NCBI RefSeq assembly: GCF_046630445.1
Contig: NC_092333.1
Coordinates: 182,588,501 to 182,652,500 of the forward strand
Direction: 5' to 3'
Length of the DNA stretch: 64,000 nucleotides
DNA from: Rutidosis leptorrhynchoides
Taxonomy: Eukaryota > Streptophyta > Magnoliopsida > Asterales > Asteraceae
This document shows, one piece after another, positions 53,396 to 64,000 of the stretch. Each line of letters starts with the position of its first letter. Positions within the stretch are counted from its first letter, which is position 1. A model generated the notes under the pieces. It saw only the letters and a program-made list of their open reading frames with translations. It made no database searches and was not told the DNA's origin. A program made the position numbers and the translations under genes.

Positions 53396-55257
53396 TCAAA
53401 CTTGAAATCTATAAGTCTCATTAAACCACTTGCCATTGCACTTGAAATCTAAAACTCTCTTCTGCATATCTGAAACATATAAAAATATCATGAGAAGCAC
53501 TGTAAATCAGGACAATTTGAACTTATTATAACTATCTACACAGTGTGAAATGTATATATTGGGAAACTGCTTGTTTCCCATTTAATTTCACACCTGCCCA
53601 GCTATATTTTAATCATTATATACATTGTAAAATCATACTAATACGTTATGATCACCCGCTACATTAATCAAGGATTCTAGAACCCCAAACGTAAAGCAAT
53701 ACACTAAGCCACATGACTAAATGATCTAAAATCAAGCTATTCTGTGATGGTCACTTGCTTACAAGGTATCTTACAGACTTGAAGTTTATAACCACACTAT
53801 TAGACCCAAAGATATGATACTCCATATAATTTTCTATGTGGGAAATATGTCCCATCTTGCTCGATTTTGTACGCTTAATTCTAAAAGCCCAAACAGGTAA
53901 GGTTGAAAATTCTAGCAAGGAAAGGGATTGAATGCAGCAAAACCTAACCAGAAAATGTATACTTAGTGCATAAAACCTTTTTCAACGTAATGAAATTAAT
54001 ATCACAAAAAATTTACGATTCTATTTGTTGTTGATTATTTTAAACCATTCTGACTCCAACTACCACATACTTGACTCCAAAGTCCAAACCAACCAAAATC
54101 ATGAGAGATATATCACTCACCACCAATGGCCCAACAAGGTTCAAGTTGTACCGACCCTTGTAGAATAAGATGCAACATATAGTGTACTGCCATTTAGCAC
54201 AACCAAAGTTGTAACAACCATGCATACCCACCATACACTTAGCACAATCAAAGAAAACTAATATAAACTGCAAAAATAGACATTGAGTAACTAAAAATCA
54301 TCAACTTACCAACATTAGCACGCTGTTGCTTCCTTCCAGTACCACGAGGCCTCCCTCTCTTCTTTTCCGGTGTCAGTGTATTTGGATCAATTTGGTTTAC
54401 CTTCTTACACAGTAATAAAACATATATACTAAAACATGTATAATCAACTATTAAAGTTGGTTCTCCATGCCTTGTAGATTTATAAACTTAAACCATTGAG
54501 TTCGTCATCCATCATTCGCCTATTGTGCTCTATTACATAATGATTATTATGACAAATTAATCAACTATTATGAAATATAAATAGTAGCATACCTCCTCCA
54601 GATGATGTTGAACTGCATAATCATATTGTGCTCTTGCATGAACACTATAGAAGAAAACAGAAGGTAACACGTGTCATTAATTTACTTAAAATACACATCC
54701 ATATATCTAACTATCTACTGTGTCAATAACACCTAAAAATCTAAGCAATTAACTAATTTCATCAAGTCAGATTGCGTTGCAAACTAGTTGAGTCGATTGT
54801 GAATAACATGTTAAAAGCATTATATAAGTATGCATTTTTATTTCCAGTAGTACCTTATAAACAATAACAGAAATTAAAAACTCTAGGTCATTTTTCCAAC
54901 CTGGTAGCAAGATCAGACCAAAAACCTAACGATTCATGTCAACAAACTTCAATGAAGCAAACAAATTAACTCAAAACCTTAATGAAATCATAAGAACTTA
55001 TTTGACAAAAAAGTCAGTACGTCATTGTATAAGAATCAATAATATTTCTAAAATAATGATGATCAAGTAACTCATAAGCCTTTGCGGTTTTCACACAGTT
55101 TTTCGGTTATAGATCTGGATATTTATTCAGATGACTGCCAAAAAACACAATTAAGTTCAATAATTATCAATCAACCAAAAGTTATTGAACTTACTGTTTC
55201 AAGGATAGCTTGTAGCAAGCTCGTCGACTTTCAGATGCATTCAAACTTTGCGTATCC
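53396..55257 (-). pseudogene. Spliced AT-hook gene portion inside the CACTA element
   Basis: Four exons with GT-AG borders join in phase: 55195-55257, 54593-54644, 54310-54403 and 53396-53469, ending in a TGA. The 93-residue product includes EKKRGRPRGTGRKQQ, an AT-hook (GRPRG core) for minor-groove DNA binding. Upstream, a donor-like gtaagttttg near 55,480 could end a leader exon, but I see no in-frame ATG, so the 5' coding part is missing or elsewhere. The rest (such as ACYKLSLKHVHARAQYDYAV) matches nothing I can name. It could be a captured host gene end or a protein belonging to this CACTA family. Confidence 0.6.
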
Positions 55258-55752
55258 CTAATTAATTAAGTGAATTGAGTTAAAAATTACGTCAGTTTTA
55301 CAGTTAATAGTTGCTTCCAAACCTCAACAGGACAATTGTGTTTGCGTGTAATCGATTTCAAACCTCAATCGTACAATTGCGTTAGCGTACATTCGATGTC
55401 AAACCCTAACACATCATTAAGAGCAGCGTCGAATTATGATGATTAGATAAGAGAAAAGAAATTGCGATGTCAAAACTTACAGCAGAATTGCGATTGCGAA
55501 TGTGGATTGCGATTGAGTTGATTTAGGTTTCTAGGATTTGAGATTTAAACGTGCCATTTGAGAGACACAGGGCATAAAAAGGAAAATTCCGTTTGATAAA
55601 ATACTCTTCAAAATCTCACGTGAATTTCACATTGGATTAATAGTGTATTTTATATTATTTATATATTTTCTTATTACAAAAATTGAAATTGAAATTGAAA
55701 TTGAAATCTGAACTCTGAAATTTAAGTTTAAAAGCGTGAGCTTTTTCTACTT

Positions 55753-56426
55753 AGGGTATGTTTGACAAAACTAGCTGGAAGCTTCAAGCGTTTAGTTGCA
55801 GACGTTTAGCTGAAAGCGTTTAGCTGCAAGCGTTTAGTTGAAAGCGTTTAGCTGAAGCTTTTTAAATGTATTTAATTGTTTGACAAAGTAGCTGGAACTG
55901 TTATAAAATAAGTAAAATGACAAAAATGGACACTAGAAAAAATATATGGAACTTTGTTATTCAAATTATTTTTAACAAAAAAATATATGGAACTTTGTTA
56001 TTCAAATTATTATTAACAAAAAAATAATGGGTCACGTAACATTCATGTTTAGTTTTTCTATAGAAGTTTCATATCCTCACATTGCATCAATTTTTAAATT
56101 ATCAATTTAGCATCAGCTATAAATAATGACGGTGTGAACTAGTATCTTATGTGGCTACCAAGTACTACGTGGGATTGTAAGGTTATTAAACGTGGGAGTA
56201 TCCTAGAGTATTGGAAAGGGTATTTGAGTAATTCAAAAACAAAAAGCTCTTAACAATTCTTAAACGCTTGTGGACATAGCGTTTAAAAATTGGAGATTTT
56301 TTTCATCCCTAAAAGCTAGAAGCTCCTAAACCAAACGAAGCTTTTAATTAGTTAGAAGCTTTTTCATAAAAATTAAAAGCTAAAAGCTTCAAAAAGCTCT
56401 GAAAAGCTCAGTGCCAAACATGGCCT
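55753..56426. mobile_element. hAT-like MITE nested in the CACTA element
   Basis: Left end agggtatgtttgacaaa and right end gccaaacatggcct are imperfect inverted repeats of the type seen in hAT MITEs (gggccTGTTTGGcA style). Inside the left end an agcgtttagctgaa word is repeated about five times (55,788-55,860), and inverted forms occur near the right end. Two copies of a 41-bp unit lie in tandem at about 55,938-56,024. The 8-bp flanks are only partly alike. Confidence 0.55.
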
Positions 56427-56849
56427 TAAATTAGATTTAAAGAAAATCAAAATTCAACATATAGAAGCGTATACTTTATTTCCTTCAAAATAAGGACTAA
56501 ATAACCTATATTAAGATTATGATATACACATAAAATCGTGGTCATTTGCTAAATACAAGTAAACGAATTTTCATGCTTTAAAACGTGAAAAATATACATA
56601 TTTGAAGACATTTAAAAATGTGTGTAAATTACATTACATATTACATACACTCTTGAATGTAAGTTTTTTATAACGACGTCTATAAGCGTGAACTTATTAG
56701 TCAGTTTTCTATTTTAACACTTATAAATGTATATGCTTTTCTACGCTCTAATAAATGTGAAAAAAGAGTTCACATTTTCATCAAGCGTGAATTAAAAAGT
56801 GTGGAGAATCAACAATTTTGTTGTAGTGACATACATATCTCGATGTAAA

Positions 56850-57276
56850 ATAAAAATTACTATAAATCACTTAGAGTGTGTTTAAACAATCTTATTTTAT
56901 TATGAAAATAATTGTGTTACTAACAAAACGAAAATTAACAAACTTCGTAATGTTTTGATAAATTTGTTGTTTAATGACTTTTATCTATCATGTTATATAT
57001 TCTCATACAACCTAATATGTCTCCTTTCATAAATTTAGATCAATAGCGAGAATATATAACATACTTTAAAGTCACGGGCTAATAAAATGATTGTTTCTTA
57101 TAATTTCGCAAGAATATATAACATACCTTCAAATCACGGGCTCATAAAACTTTAGATAAATTCAAGAATATATAACATATTCTCAAATTACATGCTCATA
57201 AATTTTATTGTATCTTATAATTGATATTATCTTTAGTGTTTATGTTTTCGTATAACGCACGCGCTCAAAAACCTAG
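56850..57276 (+). mobile_element. Helitron relic with tandem repeats
   Basis: Ends cgtataacgcacgcgctcaa and then aaaCCTAG before T (57,276), a decayed version of the plant Helitron 3' end. Upstream, a unit of about 60-75 bp containing agaatatataacatac and tcacgggctcataaaac occurs about three times (57,040-57,200). Its 5' end is not found. Confidence 0.45.
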
Positions 57277-57332
57277 TATATCTTATATATCTAATATCTA
57301 ATACTCCGTATAAAAAAAGTCTTATTTAAAAA

Positions 57333-57378
<46 letters not shown>

Positions 57379-57794
57379 AATACTATTATTATTATTGTTG
57401 TTACTACTTTTTTTTTTTGGCAAAAAACAATGAAACTTGTATACGAACGAGAAAAACTAGCCATCAAAATGATGGCTAGACCCATTATAATTTAGCCCCT
57501 CTCAATATCTATCCATTACATAGTAGGATAAGAGGCTGAAATAAAATTACAACATCAACGTAGAAATAAAGAGTTAAACGCTAAACATTTAACCCATGGA
57601 CTATGCCTACTACTACTTACTTTTTTTGTCTCGAATTAAATGTCCTTACAAATTTCTCTTAATTTAAGATAGGGGAGTGAATTATCCATTTTGCCCAAAA
57701 TTAATAACAATTCTAATTTAATTAATATTTCATTTTCATGAATAAATTGTTATATTAATTGTTGCCTTTTATAAAAGGGTAAAAGTGTAATTAA
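57277..57794. other. AT-rich intergenic stretch with (att)n microsatellite
   Basis: An (att)n run at about 57,333-57,371 is the only clear feature. No gene is recognised. Confidence 0.5.
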
Positions 57795-58180
57795 ACAATC
57801 AAAGAACAAAGCACATCGAACTCGACATCCACTTTCTCTGGAGAAAATTTTCAGTCAGCGAGGTCTGCATTCTGCATGTCCTTGCTCGGTTCCAAGTAGC
57901 CGACATTTTCACAAAAGAGCTACCAAGACTATTATTTGAAGGGTTTAAATCTAGTTTAGGCATTTGATCACCGATAGCTAAAACTGCGGGAGAGTAATAG
58001 TCAATAGTCAACGTTATATATATGTTAAGTATTTTAGCAAATCTTTGATTAGTTAGTCATACGTATCACTTCCTAATATGTTGGAAGCTTTGTTATAATA
58101 TCCAAAAATATATGATGTATCTGGTGTATATATGTACCGTGTTATTTAAATGAAAATCATAAAGAATTATTACTCCTTTA
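57795..58180 (+). mobile_element. Ty1/copia relic: end of pol and LTR start
   Basis: The plus strand encodes KHIELDIHFLW and then FQVADIFTKELPRLLFEGFK, the typical C-terminal end of copia RNase H. A purine-rich tract (gcgggagagtaatag) near 57,985-58,000 and LTR-like sequence follow. The rest of the element is absent. This is an old truncated fossil. Confidence 0.8.
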
Positions 58181-58673
58181 TAAATGTAGTAAGAGTACCC
58201 AACAGTGACAGACTTTCTCCCCAGGACTAGCTGTCACATCAACGCCACATATGTACTTCTTTTCGAGGACTAATTCAGGACTAAACACTAGCAACAATGA
58301 CATACTTACTCAAATAATTTGAGACCTACTATATTAATTAATTAATTAAATGCACAAGTAAAAAAGTAAAAAGTATCACACATTTTACCATACTCCTCCA
58401 CCATACTCCTCTAGTCCTCCGTCCAACAACATTTCTCAGGAAGACATTCAATTGGACGAAAACTAGGGTGGCCCCATGGGCGGATGCCTGGACGCCACGC
58501 TGCCATCAGCGTTCAAGTGGACATACTTTGAGAATTTTATGGGAATGGCTTTTCATTTTAAATATCAGGACATACTCTAATTAAACAAATTAATATTAAT
58601 ATTAATATAATTATTGTGAATGTTAATATAAACATTGAATGCTACTTCATTGAATTTTATGAGAGGTCATCAT
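58181..58673. other. Intergenic stretch with duplicated segments
   Basis: No gene is seen. The block around tcaggacatactctaatt (58,565) recurs at about 59,714 in the same orientation. The tactttgagaattttatg block (58,527) recurs inverted near 59,620, so this area and 59,570-59,800 are related by rearrangement. Confidence 0.5.
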
Positions 58674-58689
58674 ATTTACTTGTGCAAAT

Positions 58690-59114
58690 CTTATTGGGGG
58701 ATATGGATCGCTAGGAATGATGTGGCGTTTAACGGGGTATATATGTGTTGGGCCGCTTTAGTAGTTCGCATAAAGTTGAAGGTGTTCGGATGGCTAGTAA
58801 ATTCGAAGAAATGCGCGAGTCGCCAGTTCTATGTGTGGAAGACAGAACCATGGTTACTAATGTAATAGTGCTACTGTAATGTTTGCTTACATTGATAGTG
58901 TTTGTATTTTTATCTTTTTGGCATATGCATGCTTGTAAGGTTGAATTTGATGCAAGGCTTCGCAGTGTTTTGGGCTTTCCAAGTGGACTAAATGCTTTGC
59001 AAGTCCAAATTGCCTAGTATGTAATTTGTAGTTTTTCACTTTGTGAAAAATTTCTATCAATACAATTTCATCCTTTTGCCAAAAAAATAAATAAATAAAT
59101 AAAAATAAAAATAA
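58690..59114 (+). mobile_element. 5'-truncated LINE (L1-type) 3' end
   Basis: The 425-bp insert starts in coding sequence YWGIWIARNDVAFNG, which resembles the C-terminal end of plant L1 ORF2, and continues to a stop. After a 3' untranslated region it ends in an A-rich tail (aaataaataaataaa). The bases atttacttgtgcaaat occur exactly at 58,674-58,689 and 59,115-59,130, a 16-bp target duplication. Truncation and long duplication are typical of target-primed reverse transcription. Confidence 0.9.
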
Positions 59115-59134
59115 AATTTACTTGTGCAAATGGA

Positions 59135-59335
59135 GTTGATGTTTTTGGAGCGATAGATGTTGGAGCTTGCTTGGTTGGGGTAGGCAAGTTCGAGGAGTTC
59201 GTTCACATTTCGCGTAAACTTTGAATAGAAGCTTGGTGATTATCCTGTAATTGAGTGATCTGCGACTGCATATTCTCATTGGCCTTAGTTTGGTTCAGTT
59301 TGGTTTTCAATGAAAACAAGTAATAAAAAAATAAT
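59135..59335 (-). mobile_element. Possible Athila gag-like fragment
   Basis: On the minus strand a short Gln/Asn-rich stretch containing NENMQSQITQLQDNHQASIQ resembles the coil downstream of the gag knuckle in the Athila element near 23,050-23,190. Short and old; the assignment is weak. Confidence 0.3.
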
Positions 59336-59367
59336 TAAATAATAAATAAATCTGTGAAATTACTTGC

Positions 59368-59467
59368 CTGTTTTGGCTGCTGCCTATTTTTACCACCAAT
59401 GGTTGTTACAAATATATGCTCTGTCTCGGCCCCATTGCCATCAAAAAGAATTGCAGGCTCCATTTCC
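59368..59467 (-). pseudogene. Exon fragment of a GSK3/SHAGGY-like kinase
   Basis: One open 100-bp exon-like segment reads [20 protein letters not shown] then [13 protein letters not shown], matching the segment just before the kinase domain of plant SHAGGY-like kinases (EMEA..DGNGTETGHIIVTTIGG.NGQPKQ). It has an acceptor (catccag) and would be followed by a GC donor (gcaagt). The next kinase exon is not found, so this is an isolated copied exon rather than a gene. Confidence 0.75.
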
Positions 59468-60121
59468 CTGGATGTAACAAACGGTAAATTTGTGTTTAAT
59501 GGTTGCAATATATAAGTATATTATTATAAAATCAATCAACGGATCATAATATAAAGCTGCAAGTTATACTTCCTAGCTGAATTCGTAAAAATGAAAGCCA
59601 TTCCCATGTTATCTGGTACATAAAATTCTCAAAGTATAAATACTACAATAAAATTATATTTAAAATGAAAAGCCATTCCAATGCTATCTGGTAACCAACT
59701 TAACCATTATATCAGGACATACTCTAATTAAACAAAATAAAAGTGACATTCACAATAATTAATATTAATATATAAACATAAAAATCATAAAATACCTACT
59801 CGCTTCATTGAATTTGTTTAATCAGGTTAATTAAAAGAAATTCCTCAACTTCATTGAATTCCAACCCAAAATTAATATTAATATAAACATAAAATACCTA
59901 CTCGCTCAAACGCAAAATAATTATCAAACTTCTATCCAAAATCTTGAGCGTAATATTACTGAGCTTTTTGAGCTAGTGAATCCAAAAGAAACACTCGGAA
60001 TCCAAAAGAAACACTCGCATTCGGACCGAAAGACCAAATTTCGCGAGCAAATGAGATGAGTTCAAACCATTCATCCTCTTCTATTGAACCTGCAGATCTT
60101 CCTAAAGTTGATATGAATAAA
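59468..60121. other. Intergenic stretch with rearranged duplicated segments
   Basis: Two versions of an aaaagccattcc(c/a)atg block lie at about 59,600 and 59,668, and a cattgaatt block recurs. A 20-bp word (gaatccaaaagaaacactcg) is tandemly repeated at about 59,979-60,018. No supported gene is seen. Confidence 0.5.
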
Positions 60122-60532
60122 CTACTGATCCGATGATTCATCGGTTTCTTCAACTTCTTCGTTCATCGACCCCAAGTGCTTCATCATCTCGCGTCTGATC
60201 GCCTCCTTTTGCCTTGCTATTATTTCCCTGTCAGCTTCAGTCATATCAATCGCCAAACATCTCATTTGCGATTCAACTCTCTTTTGGTGATAATACATTT
60301 TTTTTTCTTGGTTTACAGTAGTAAAGTTTTGTTGAACCGACATATGTAGCAATTCTCGAGATGAATCTTTTCTTGAAGGCGCAGAATCCGACATCACTTT
60401 CCTTGCCTTTCTAGGCGTTTCAGATGGACGATCACAACCATATAATTCTTCGTTTGGGTTTCGTTCGTCGATCAGGTTTCGGTCCTCATCGTCTTTGTTC
60501 AAGCCAAATGCTTCCATGTGCACTTCTTCCAC
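60122..60532 (-). CDS. Hypothetical 136-residue protein, possible NAM-associated-type domain
   Basis: The ORF is Glu/Arg-rich and mostly helical in appearance. The C-terminal half (VESQMRCLAIDMTEADREII then ARQKEAIRREM) recalls the C-terminal part of plant proteins with a no-apical-meristem-associated domain, which often derive from transposon-related families. The N-terminal end (MEEVHMEAFGLNKDDEDRN) lies in a 187-bp tandem duplication. It may be an exon of a captured gene. No function is proposed. Confidence 0.35.
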   Translation of the reverse strand: MEEVHMEAFGLNKDDEDRNLIDERNPNEELYGCDRPSETPRKARKVMSDSAPSRKDSSRELLHMSVQQNFTTVNQEKKMYYHQKRVESQMRCLAIDMTEADREIIARQKEAIRREMMKHLGSMNEEVEETDESSDQ

Positions 60533-60855
60533 AACCGGCTCAAGTCTCCTATATAGAGGTTAAAATTAATTATCAAAAAAATAATTATATAACAAATATA
60601 ACTATATCCGTTTGTAACGGATATAATTTGAAAATTATACGCTCCAACCGTTTGAATCTCGGGTTCCGGTCTTCATCGTCTTTGTTCAAGTCAAATGCTT
60701 CTATGTGCTCTTCTTCCACAACCGGCTCACGTCTCCTATATAGAGGTTAAAATTAAGTATTAAAAAAATAATTAAATAATAAATATAACTATATCCGTTT
60801 CTAACGGATATAATTTAAAAATTACACACTCCAACCGTTTGGTCCGAGTCTGTTT
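60482..60855. repeat. Tandem duplication of 187 bp
   Basis: Positions 60,482-60,668 and 60,669-60,855 repeat, with scattered differences, including gtctttgttcaag, cttccacaaccggctca, ctcctatatagaggttaaaa and the inverted pair tatccgttt...aacggata. Confidence 0.85.
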
Positions 60856-60981
60856 GAGTCAAGTCAAAGTCGGTCGGTCTGAGTACTACAGGGGCAACAA
60901 AAGAGTAACATAAATAAGGTCAATTCTAGATTGTGTGATGTTTTTTGAACAAGTTATAAAAAGTGTATTCCGAACAAAATT

Positions 60982-63927
<2,946 letters not shown>

Positions 63928-64000
63928 CTGCGTATAAAATTTGTAACATACAGGTACCTTAGATTTAAACAAAAGTGACTTGATTTAACAACTATTTCTC

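Larger units (their letters stand above)
52758..56828. mobile_element. CACTA (En/Spm-type) DNA transposon, non-autonomous
   Basis: Starts CACTACAACAAAA and ends TTTTGTTGTAGTG, a perfect 13-bp inverted repeat of the CACTA type, with the expected 3-bp target duplication aca (52,755-52,757 and 56,829-56,831). Subterminal regions are rich in short repeats such as ttcacactt and agtgtga in both orientations (52,790-53,150 and 56,570-56,800), the likely transposase-binding sites. The 4,071-bp interior has no recognisable transposase. It holds spliced exons of an AT-hook gene and a nested hAT-like MITE. Confidence 0.93.

Overview
The window is plant nuclear DNA and most of it is repeats. Evidence for a plant: GT-AG introns in a gene with a plant-type zinc-finger N-terminus, a telo-box near its start codon, Athila-type Ty3/gypsy, Helitron, CACTA and SINE elements, and fragments of recognisable plant genes. 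The style of the LTRs suggests the daisy family (Asteraceae); that is recollection of similar repeats, not a search result.

Layout. Positions 1-32,410 are a nest of minus-strand LTR elements. An old LTR (1-677 and 27,830 onward, with a diverged second copy of its end up to 32,410) was split by an Athila-clade element (678-27,829, 5-bp target duplication ctctt). That element was split by a non-autonomous large-LTR element (9,385-18,676, duplication acttg). The two LTRs differ by about 1% in the inner element and about 2% in the Athila element, which fits the nesting order. Positions 32,411-35,640 hold further LTR-like pieces and a minisatellite. Positions about 36,880-41,986 look like a Helitron carrying exon-like pieces of unrelated host genes, among them acetylornithine aminotransferase and, less surely, ATP-citrate lyase. 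A small Helitron, a tRNA-derived SINE, an LTR-like piece, a fold-back element with telomere-like repeats and a small inverted-repeat element fill 42-46 kb.

The one complete host gene is on the minus strand at 46,395-51,747. Fourteen exons with consistent splice phases give 768 residues: a CCCH zinc finger, an RRM-like segment and a C-terminal tRNA (uracil-5-)-methyltransferase of the TRMT2A/TrmA type. A second, same-orientation copy begins at 60,982 and runs off the right edge. Its exons 8-14 are open, with all splice sites and catalytic motifs kept, so it is a tandem duplicate about 14.6 kb away.

Between the two copies lie a 120-bp MITE with a 10-bp target duplication, a 4.07-kb CACTA transposon (52,758-56,828) with four exons of an AT-hook gene in matching phase, a hAT-like MITE inside it, a Helitron relic, a copia relic, a 5'-truncated LINE with a 16-bp target duplication, a GSK3/SHAGGY kinase exon fragment, and a 136-codon ORF in a locally duplicated stretch. 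No wholly unknown multi-gene system was seen. The strongest leads are the second protease-like domain downstream of the Athila integrase, the coherent gene inside the CACTA element, the gene-capturing Helitron and the tandem methyltransferase pair.
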